DNA of 64,000 nucleotides from Siphonodentalium dalli (Eukaryota; Mollusca; Scaphopoda; Gadilida; Siphonodentaliidae), in contig CP136064.1 of the NCBI GenBank assembly GCA_032622095.1, positions 179,526,011-179,590,010 on the forward strand, written 5' to 3'. The notes under the pieces were generated by a model. It had not been told where the DNA came from. It worked only from the letters and a program-made list of their open reading frames with translations, and searched no databases. Below, in pieces: positions 39,425 through 50,500 of this stretch. Each line of letters starts with the position of its first letter. Within the stretch, counting starts at the first letter, position 1. The translations under genes were made by a program, and so were the position numbers.

Positions 39425-40785
39425 ACTAATGAAAGTGTCAATGACACTGTAGCTCAACTTAGGTAGGGGAATAATTTAATGGTTGACAGTATATGGAGGA
39501 ATTAGGAAAGGTGCTAATTGAAATGTCTAAGTAAGACAAGATGTACATGTCAATATCAATATTCATGACAAGTTTCATAATGATCGGATCAGGGATGTGG
39601 TCTGTAGGGTGTGCCAAAGGATTTAGTGATGCGGCCATGTTTTTTTGCCGAATGACCCCAAAATGACTCGTTCCCATCTACATGTCAATATCAACATCCA
39701 AACAGATCGGTCTATAACCCATGCTAATGGATTTTGTAGAAATATTTAGTCATACAAAGAGTAAAATCCAAAATGGCCATTGGTGGCCAATTTTTTTTTG
39801 CCGAATGACCCAAAATGAGTAGTTCCCATCAACAGGTCACCCCGATGATCCATATGAAGTTTGGTAATGATCAGATCAGTGATGTGGTATGTAGGGTGTG
39901 TATTTAGTGATGCAAAGAGTAAAATCCAAGATGGCCACCAGTGGCCATGTTTTTTGGCCGATTAATCCTAAAATGACTCGTTTCCCATCTACATGTAAAT
40001 GTCAACATTCATGACAAATTTTATGATGATCAGACAAACAGTACAGCCTGTAGCCCGCGCCAATGGATTCAAATTTGAAATCAAAAATGGCCACCAGCGG
40101 CCATATTTTTTGGCCGAATGACCCCAAAATGACTCGTTCCCATCTACATGTCAATGTCAACATTTATTAAAAATTTCCTAAAGATCAGACCAAAGATACG
40201 ACCTGTAGCCCGCGCGAAAGTATTTAGTGATCCAAAGAGTAAAATCCAAGATGGCCGACGGCGGCCATGTTTTTTGGCCAAATGACCCCAAAATGACTCG
40301 TTCCCATCTAGAGGTTGCCCCGATGATCCATATGAAGTTTGGTGATGATCGGATCAGAGATGTTGTCTGTAGGATGTGTCAAAGGATTTAGTGATGCAAA
40401 GAGTAAAATCCAAGATGGCCACCAGAGGCCATGTTTTTTTGGCCGAATGATCCTAAAATGACTCATTCCCATCTACATGTAAATGTCAACATTCACAACA
40501 AATTTTATGATGATCACACAAACAGTACGGCCTGTAGCCCGCGCCAATGGATTTAATTTTGAAATCAAAGATGGCAACCAGCAGCCATGTTTTTTGGCCG
40601 AATGACCCCAAAATGACTCGTTCCCATCTACATGTCAATGTCAACATTCATGACAAATTTCATAAAGATCAGACCAAAGATACGACCTGTAGCCCGTGCC
40701 AAAGGAAATTGTTGACGGACACACGTACAACGGACACCAACCCATGGCAATAGCTCAAACTTACAAAGTAAGTTGAGCTAACAAT
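39425..40785 (-). mobile_element. Pearl-like element, inverted short copy of the 5.3-8.3 kb element
   Basis: Starts with the hairpin AGTGTCAATGACACT and GTAGCTCAACTTAGG, ends GCAATAGCTCAAACTTACAA and GTAAGTTGAGCT: the same two termini in reverse. It contains about eight core units (CCCATCTACATGTCAATGTC, TAGCCCGCGCCAATGGATT). Confidence 0.72.
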
Positions 40786-41283
40786 AAGGAATGTGCGTCA
40801 CACATAGTGAAACATATTTCAAGGGAATTCAGTGATATGCATATCAGTCAGTTGATATTCCCATTAAGATGTACCATGGTTCAAATAACACCAACAAGCT
40901 ATGTTTGATTCAAATGCAGCTAATTTTCCTCATATTTAATTGATATCACAGCACCTTCCCATTTAAATTGAATGTAACAGCTGAACAGAGTAACTATTTT
41001 TGTTAATTATATTGTAGTTCTATTATGGGTAAAACATTTTCCCATGAAGTGCTGTTGAAACATTTACACCCACAGTAGAATTTATACCCAAGATAGTAAG
41101 GTTTATACCCACAGTAGGGTGTAAAGCTGAAATTTACAAAACCGGTGTTAAACCCGCAATAACAGGCAATTATGGTATAAATATGTTGTTGCAACCAGTA
41201 GCAGATATCTTGGGAGCACTGCGACACAAGAGGAAAATATACAAAATTGATTAAACAAAAATAAAACTCTTAGTAACAAGCAA
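40786..41283. other. Unassigned spacer
   Basis: AT-rich; short repeats of TTTATACCCA and CCCACAGTAG (41065-41135) only. Confidence 0.4.
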
Positions 41284-41722
41284 GCCTGAGTTTGGTGTGT
41301 CTGTCATTTGCAGAATGAGGTCCCCAGCAGGTGAATTTAGTGACACTATCCTGCATTGCAGGCTAACATCACCACATTCACCCTCTGGGGACCTCATTCT
41401 GCTTAGGCCTCAACTGCTGTGTGTTACCTAGGATCATATTGAAGTTCCCCAGTTGAAGTTGGTTATGTTCACCCATTATTCACTTCGATTATGCAATTTA
41501 TCTTCTGCAAATTATGGGATATAGACACTTCCCAGAAAGGAAAAAGTAACCAAAAACAATGTCAATTTAAGACTATAGATATTTCCTAGAAGATGAGGCC
41601 TAAGCAGAATGAGATCCCCAGAGGGTGAATTTGGTGATGCTGACCCGCTGTGTGGGGCAGCATCACTAAATTCACCCTCTGGGGACCTCATTCTGCAAAT
41701 GACAGACACACTAAACTCAGTC
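41284..41722. mobile_element. Family E hairpin MITE copy 5 (most complete)
   Basis: AAGCCTGAGTTTGGTGTGTC and TGTCATTTGCAG at the left, complementary GACAGACACACTAAACTCAG at the right, with two hairpins (41310-41400, 41607-41700) and a unique centre. Confidence 0.72.
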
Positions 41723-42097
41723 ATTGTAACAAGGGAGGTTCATGCAAGTTAGTATGAAGAAAGGGCAAACTCAAAACATCTTAAAGGTAAAAAGCACTTA
41801 TCAGTTAGTAAATAAACATAATCTCTGAGGGTTAAGGAAAATAGAAAAAAAAGATAAAATATTAATACTAATAGATCTAAGTAAACAAAGGGTAAAAAAT
41901 CACTAACGCAAGACAAATAAGAGTAACAAACATATTAAACAAAATTAGCCTCTCCAAAAAAAAGAAGAAAAGCAAGACATGAAGAGAATAAGGAAAGTAA
42001 ATATTGTTACAAAGAGAACATTGGTGTGAAATGAAAAAATTGCCTCCAAATCTATCAAAAGGTTAAATTTTGTTGCATTAGAGTAGATCTTGATTTT

Positions 42098-43596
42098 TTA
42101 AAGTGATGTGAAACAAGGGTGTTCATAAGAAATTGAGAATAATCTTGCTCAAAGTGGTTATTTTTTATGACTATTAATCCAAATTGACAACGCACAGCGT
42201 CATTCTTATATATTAATTAAATGCAATGACTCTCGATGGCGATATAATTTGAGTTAAGTTTATCGCCGATAAATGTGTCCCGAATAAAGATGTAAATATT
42301 TAGACAATGTTTTCTATGGAGTGGTAAGATCAATTTCTTTGAAATTTTCGGTGATGTTATTAGAATGCTACATTCCCCAGGTTGGGATAGTACCTGAGTA
42401 CTAATTTATCAATTTCACGCACCCAAACAAGTCCGTAATATGTCTTTAACATATTCATTGTCTAACCAAAGTTAGAACTTAAAGTTACTAAATCCGATTA
42501 AGCACCCCTAAATTACTATTTCTTTGGCTTCGGGGGTAAAAAATATTTGATTTGAATCGAGGAACTCACCCATCAAAGCTCAGAGTGATTAGATATCGAT
42601 GTTTGAAGTTTGTTAAGTTTTGGAGATGTGGGCCAGAACCTCGTGCTCAAACAGACAAATTGCGGGTGTAAGATGGATAACTCTAAAATCAAGTGGTTAC
42701 TATTATCAATAATAACGACTTGATTTTATAGTTATCCATCTTATACCCGCAATTTGTCTGTTTGAGCACGAGGTTCTGGCCCACATCTCCAAAAATTAAC
42801 AAACTTCAAAAATCAATATCTGATCACTCTGAGCTTTGATGGGTGGGTTCCTTGACTCGAATCAAATATATTTTACTCCCGAAGACAAGGAAATCGTAAT
42901 TTAGGAGCGTTTAATCAGATTGAGTAACTTTAACACACATCTGTTAATTTCATTATTGCTATCTCACAAAGCTGTCATCGGAATGAAAAAATCCCTACAT
43001 GGTTTGTCTGTAGATGATTTAGCTTAAAGATGGTGTTTCTCTTCCCAGATCATTCGGGATACATTCGTGAGTATTAAATAATAATTGTATAAAGGGACCC
43101 AACGCTTTCAAATTGGGTAAATGCGATATAATAATAAAAAGTCTGTGAAACAACTATCACCAAAAAGTACATGTAAAAATATATAAAGTCTCCAATAATG
43201 AGATTTTGCATGTCAAATCATTTGCTATGTAAACTTTACTGTTACAGTTGAATTACCAATCAAAGTCTAATTAGTCCAATAATTAGACTTTGATCAAAAC
43301 TTGATGGCAAACATCGGAAAAGGTCAAAGCATTGAAATATATTTTGAAAATCATATTCAGACTGAAATTATTGTAACTTATTACATGATTAGCAATGTCT
43401 GTTGACAAATTACTACAGTTTTGTTTACATAACAATGATTTCAAATCAGCGAAACTGTGTTATTGGAGAACTATCAATAATGAATATAAGAACAAAGTTT
43501 ATCCATTTCTCCATGTTCCTCTTAGTGTTAACGTTTTTACAGACTTTCATATTTTTTCACACATCTACCCACTGTGAATGCCTTGGGTCCCTATCA
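42098..43596. mobile_element. Family F element copy 2 with large internal hairpin
   Basis: GTGATGTGAAACAAGGGTGT, GAGAATAATCTTGCTCAAAG and TATATTAATTAAATGC open the element. At its centre, arms of about 165 bp (42540-42706 and 42715-42895) are near-perfect complements: GAGATGTGGGCCAGAACCTC pairs with GAGGTTCTGGCCCACATCTC, and GCACGAGGTTCTGG is at the matching distance. The right part holds CTTGGGTCCCTATCAGT near 43580. No reading frame with recognisable homology. Confidence 0.65.
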
Positions 43597-44406
43597 GTCA
43601 GAGGCTCAGAAACCAGTTGACAGAAACACCTCTGTCACCAAAAATTTATTCTTCTTCCCAATTTTTCCATGCACTGATTGTACTGATTTGAGAACATTAC
43701 ACTGTTCAGCTATGGCCTATGTGTCTTTTTATTGAAATTATCTTTTTAAAAAACTTTTAATTCAAATATGTGTGACACCCAATACTTTGTATGTGTTTTG
43801 TAAAAATGTGAAGCATAGAAATATTGAACATCGTCCAGGAAGAGATACACCTTTAACAGTTTGTCTAAATTAAATATTTTGCATGATCTCACAAGAGAAC
43901 ATGGTATTTTAATCCATGAACCAGGATTATAGTTCCAACCCAAAACCGGATAAGTTCTGCATGACATTTGATGCCATGCAATCACGAAAGTTCGCTTATG
44001 TCAGGCACATACTGAAAGACATATTGTAGTGGAGTTATTGAAATGTCTGTCTGCATAAATAAATATCTATTATTTTACAAAATAATCATAAATGTTATCC
44101 TGGATCATTTGCATATTCATGAATTCATATATGAATCAAAAGATTGCCATTCATATTATACTAAATATTGTTCACATAAATATTTATTATTGTTAATTAA
44201 CTGGTTAGTGGAGATGAAAGAAATTTTATCAACAGCTGCTTAAAACATGGAATGATGCCTTATATGAAAACAAGGATTTACATGTATTGCTCAAATGCAT
44301 AATTTTTGGAAGAAATATAAAACTTGTTCTGGTATTGTTTCTCAAACACATTAAAACATGATTAGTGATTGATGACTGTTTGCCTCATGGATGTGGCATA
44401 TGGATT
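43597..44406. other. ALDH4A1 3' flank
   Basis: AT-rich, unassigned except for the candidate poly(A) signal. Confidence 0.4.
44183..44188 (-). promoter_or_regulatory. Candidate ALDH4A1 polyadenylation signal AATAAA
   Basis: TTTATT on the given strand reads AATAAA on the gene strand, about 220 bases after the stop. AT-rich surroundings make chance occurrence likely. Confidence 0.3.
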
Positions 44407-44528
44407 TCAGTTTGACATTGATGGGTATTTCCACTCCATGAGTGGCTGATCCTGTCTGCGTTCCTTTATTGTTTGAGGTGATACAAACTTCAGCAAGTAG
44501 TGAAGACCTCCAGCTTTGTCATTTGTGC
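44407..44528 (-). CDS. ALDH4A1: ALDH4A1 exon h (last, with stop)
   Basis: Encodes GTNDKAGGLHYLLKFVSPQT, IKERRQDQPLMEWKYPSMSN and TGA at 44409-44407 (complement). Human: GTNDKPGGPHYILRWTSPQV, IKETHKPLGDWSYAYMQ. Acceptor TTGCAG. The last ten residues diverge from human, as expected at this C terminus. Confidence 0.95.
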
Positions 44529-47500
44529 CTGCAATAAATTATTACAAAACAGTAATAACTATTTAAAGGTACTCAATCTGATCAGACGGTCCCCATATAA
44601 TCAAGATACAACAGCAACATTTCTTCAAAATACGCCTTAGTTATCAGAATTGATTTATTGCAACAAAATGATGCTAACCACTGTCAACTATGGTATCAAA
44701 TTTCCCAAAACTTGTTATTTATCAACATTTTATTCAATTAAATATTGCCGTATTATCACTTAAATAACAAAAAAAATTGCCTTATTACCACTTGATTTTA
44801 GAGTTATAAATCTTCATCCGCAATTTTGTCCAAGACTCTGTTTGACCAAGTGTTTCTGGGCCATATATAATTGCACATCTCGAGAAATAACAAACTTCAA
44901 AAATCGATATCTGATCACTGAGCTTTGATGGGTGGGTTCCTCGACTTGAATAAAATATTTACCCCTGATGCCAAAGAAATAGTAATTTAGGAGCGTTAAT
45001 TCGGACGATGTATCCTTAAACAAGTGATGGTATACTCCCACGGTACCAAATTGAAACAGAATGGAACTTTAATGGAATTTAAAATAAACAAAGAAGGATA
45101 ACTCTTGAATGAAAAATGCAAACAACATCAATGAGCACTCGTTTGAAAGCAGCCATGAAGCGAACCTCCACAACAAATTTAATTCATATCCAATAACCCA
45201 TGGCTGAGATATCTGCCCAGATGGACAAAACACTATTTCCAGATGAACAATGAAGGATAACTCTAGAACGGAAAACGCGAACAAGGTCATTTGCACTTTT
45301 TTTTAAAGCAGTCATGATGTCGAACATCCATTCCAAATTTCATTCAGATCTGATAATGTCGCAAGTAGAATATATCCTCCACATTGCCAATATTAACCAA
45401 GTAAGGAAAGCCATAAACTACATACACTTTAACTTAGTGCGGGGGATGGCTCTTAGAAAGATTTCAGAGTTGTCCTTGCACTAACTATGTCTAGAATCCA
45501 CTGATTAAATACATAATCCACCAACATCCTGTACTCCACAGTACCATAAAGCATATATATTTTCTTTGACATGTTTTATTATAATGTATATAATATGAAG
45601 AGATTTGGGGACATCAAGGGATCCGACATTTGTGTAAGTGACCACAACAGTGTTGTCAACACAGTGATAAGCTGGCACACACCATAAAGCGACCGAATAA
45701 ATGCAGAAACCAGACTTCACCAATATCCAAAATACATAATCACTGCCCTAACTTGTAACCCAAATTATAATTTATTCACACAAAATAATTATTTTATTAT
45801 ATCCCTTACATGATTTACACATTTAACCCTTTCATGACGGGAGTCGCACTGGTGCAGTATTAAAGATCCTGGACAAGTGCATTCTCTTATATATGCGAGT
45901 CTCCCATATGCTTTCAAGGTTAACGTAAATATTGTTAGGCCAATATATTCTCTTATATATGCTTACATTATTTTCTTATATCCCATACATGATTTAAACA
46001 TTTAACCCTTTCATGACGGGAGCCGCGCTGGTGCAGTATTCAAGATCTGGACCAGTCCATTCTCTTATCTATGCGAGTCTCCCATATGCTTTCAAGGTTA
46101 ATGTTAATATTGTTAGGCCAATATATTCTCTTATATATGCGAGGCTCCCTCCTATGTGACTCGCATATATAAGAGAATGCATTGGCACAGGGTTTTCGCA
46201 AAATTTCAGGAAGCTCCAGTCATAGAAGGGTTAATATAGTATCTTGTAATTAGAGAGAATTATCAATCCCAATATCCCTTTTTCTCTTGGCTGGCATCCT
46301 TCGGGGACCACACTAGAAATAAGCCTGCCCAGTGCTTTCTTGTGTCATCCCCGATTGCTAGTATGTACATCTCGATATTCATCAGTTACTGCCTCACTCT
46401 GAATACTTTTTGCAACCTCATATCACCTCATTTCATATTCAAAACTGTCATCCTTTTACGATAATTTTTAGAAAAGTATATTTAATTTTTGTTTTCGCAC
46501 CTGATAACCTAGCTCCACCAAAAGGCTGTTGTCCAACCACTGAACCTGTAGATTTATCATTGATGTAGAAATTTCCAGCACTGTCTCGGAATATATCATG
46601 TAGTTCATTTAAGACATCTCTGCAAATCAAAAAGATGAGAGCATTTATACTTAGCAACACAGGCCTATCTGTGAAATTAGAACTATCAATCAATCATTTG
46701 TTTAAAAACATCACTTTTGTCCCTTATTGTTGGGTAGTGCTGACATAGTTAACCGTTTCTATACTAAATACTCATTGACGAGTAATTCCCTTTGGAAATG
46801 TTCAGATAATATGTTCAACAATCGACCATACACTAATGCCCTAAATAATTGACTCCTTAACCACAGCAGAATTATGGATAATTTTTCAGGATTTAGTCGG
46901 AAATATGGCTTGTTGCCATTCATCGGAAAGCTCTAAGTGACTATCTAAGCCTTATCCACGCTTGTGATTGGTTGCTTGACATTCACTATTATCGATTGTG
47001 TTGTCCACGTCACGATAGCGGGCCTCCTAATTTTAGCACACCCACTATCGATTGGAAAATCCAGAAATCTATTTTAGCATGCCCACTATTCCGGGGAGGT
47101 AATTTGATAGGTAATGTTCCTTTCTCCTTTTTGTCTATTTCCTTAGTTCGCACTACTAAATTTTCAAAACGAATGCTTTCCATTGCAAGTCAAAATGGCA
47201 ACAATAATTCCTAAAGAAACCTTCAGATTTTCTCAAATTAGAAGCCGGGCAATTTATTGAAGAAAATTTGACAAGCAAAAAAAAAAACAAAAGAAACAAC
47301 AAAATTTGCACTGAAAATTTTGAAATCATTCGCAATGAAAAGGGAATACATGGGAATATAGATGATTGTGAATGGTTTGACATTATGAGTCCCGAGACAG
47401 AATGAAGAACATTCGATATTGCACGGCTTGTCGGTGATTATGCCAAAATAGTGGTCCTCGGTGGAGGAATAGTCACCTCGGACCACTATTTTGGCATAGT

Positions 47501-50500
47501 CACCGACAAGACTTTATTCTTATTTTCATTATTAATTACTCTCCAATAATCAGATTTTGCATGTCAAATCCATTATTATGTAAACATTACTGTTACAGTG
47601 GAATTTAAAGTCCAACAAGTCCAACAAGATACCAACCTTTAATCAAAACATGACATAAAACAATGTAAAAATAAAAAGTATTGAAAAATAACCTGAAAAT
47701 CACTGAGACTAAAATATTTGAACTTATTACATGATTAGCAATATGTTTTGACAAAGATTTCAACACACGAAATTTTCGTTATTGGAGATCTATCAATAAT
47801 GAATACAAAAACTTAATCTAAAGTTGATCTAATTCTCGATGTTCTTCTTAGTGGTGATGTTTTTACATATGTTTATATTTTTTGTACATTTATCCACTCT
47901 GACTGCCTTGGGTCCCTTTAAATGAATCTAGAAAATAAACATACTTATCTGCTGAATATATTGCACCAGTAAGAGCATAGTCAGTGTTTTTAGACGTTCT
48001 CTTGGCAACGTCAGCATACTGATCATCTGGATAAGGATAAACAGCCAGAACCGGTCCGAATATCTCCTGAAACAACAGCATATATAATATACATTATAAT
48101 TCATGCATTCTTGCTGAAGTTATCTGAAAATATTAACCCTTTCTCCCATTCAGTTATTTAAAGTCTACAATGGAATGGTCTATTATTCGTTTAGAGGGGT
48201 ATTCAGGTAATAAAAGCAGATGACAGACAGAAAAAAAAATAAAAAAATAGCAGAATGATTCATATTCATTGGTGGGAAATGTTCAGATAATAAGTTCAAC
48301 AAATGACGATGGTCGTATGATGAAGTTATTATCTAAACATTTCCAAAGGGAACTACTCATCAATGGGTAGTTGGTATAGAAAGGGTTTAGTTATTTAAAT
48401 TATTGATATAGGGCTAACACTATGGCAAAATTTTGCTGCGGAAACTAAGTATGGGCTAAATAAAGCTTTTTCGGCAGGAAACTCAACCAAGCTTCCCGTA
48501 AGAAATTTGCAATCCAATTTGTAATTATTATTTGCAGTGAATGCGCTCTGGATATAAACAAAATTAACTTTTCAATAAACTTTGGTATGACATTTCTGTC
48601 AAAATTGCAAATTCCACAAATTTTATCCTATTTAATAACTGATGAGATGAAAAATTTGATCTATTCATCCAAATATCATAAACAAAGTCAGGTAGCCTAT
48701 ATCTATATATCTATATAATTATTCTATTCATGTGTTTATCATCAAGATTGAAAATAAATTCTCTCAGAAGTCAATAAAATATTTATAATACGGAGGTTCT
48801 TATAAGGATAGGTAGAGTCAGGGGAAACAAACATTTAAATTTTAGCCCTAAGGAATGTAAGTCAGAGTCATGCTCCAGAAACAAAAGTATCACCCTGTCA
48901 CCGGGGTCTGTGCTGGCCCAAAATTGACTTTTGCCAATGAAAATATTCTTTGCCAAATTATCTCAGCAGTTGCCAAATGATATCTAGCTGAAATGAAGCG
49001 GTTTATAGAAAATTAATTTTTACTGTTTCCACTTCAAAGAATTCCGATGTTTTAGACATAATCCATAACATGACCATAAAACACTTGCAGTTTCAGATAA
49101 TTGAAATGCAATGCACTTAAAGAGACGCAATGCATCTACATATTATGCCAAGTTGCCAAAAATGGACAATAAATCAATCCCAATAACAGCCATAATTCTT
49201 GATAAGTGTTATCCTCTAGTGGATTATAAAACAGTAAACCAACATCCGACAATATAAGATCTACATGAATTTGCGGACACCCTTAATGAAATGGGATTAG
49301 TTGTGATAACATCATAAGCATCATATTCAATGGTCCCACCTCTGATGCAATCGGACGATCTACAGTAATGGCCTAAATAATCGACTCCTTAACCACAGCA
49401 GAATTATGGGTAACTTTTCAGGATTTAGTCCGAAATATGGCTTGTTGAGAGCTTTCCGATGAATGGCAACATCACTGAGAGCTTTCCGATGAATGGCAAC
49501 AAGCCATATTTCCAACTATATCCTGAAAAATTACCCATAATTCTGCTGTGGTTAAGGAGTCGATTATTTAGGGCATTACTTGTTGAGCGTTGATAGAGGT
49601 GTTACCTTCCCTTAACCTGCGTAATCCGCAGCGAGAAAACTGGTATGGGGAATTCATGGCATTGACGGTTTAAGCAACCAATTTCTTAATAAACAATGTC
49701 CACTTTCTTGTGGTTTCCAAATGTTTTGCCAAATGAAAATATTTTTTGTTAACCCTTTACCCAACAGAAGGGCCCTGTGCCAATGCATTCTCTTATATAT
49801 GCGAGTCGACCATAGGTCGCCTCGCATATATAAGAGAATGCATTGGCTTAACACATCAAAAATTATAAAATTGTTAAAGAATGTAAGTAAAAATGGTAAA
49901 AAGTGTTAAAAAAAGATTTTTTTTAGGCCAATGCATTCTCTTATATATGCGAGGCGACCTATGGTCGACTCGCATATATAAGAGAATGCATTGGCACAGG
50001 GCATAACTGTAACTATCACAATGTGGTCAAGGAGCCGGTTCCAATGATATCCATATTTGTATGGTTCTATTGAGACAGACTGAAGATATTTTAGGCTGTT
50101 GAAGCTTTATTTGGCCGGTTTTGGCCGGTTTGTTGGGTAAAGGGTTAAATGTGAATTATTTTTGCTTTTGGCAAGAGGCAGAGCAAACTCTTGACTGTCA
50201 CAGACAGACATACAGATGCTATTGATTTTTGTACTTTCTGAATATATTTTGACAGACAATCACAAACAAATTTATATTATCTGCTGGTTCAGCGTTTACA
50301 CATATTACCTCTCTCATGATTTTTTCATCTGGATCTGTAGTTTCTATGACAGTTGGTTCAACAAAGTAACCTTTGCTGAAAAAAAAGAAAAGAATAGACA
50401 TGATTTTATCCAAATCGCACATAGCATTACCGGGTCTCATGATAAAAGGCAAGTAGTTCTAGTGCATGCCTCGTTCTCGCATAACAGGTTGTTAGGTAAG

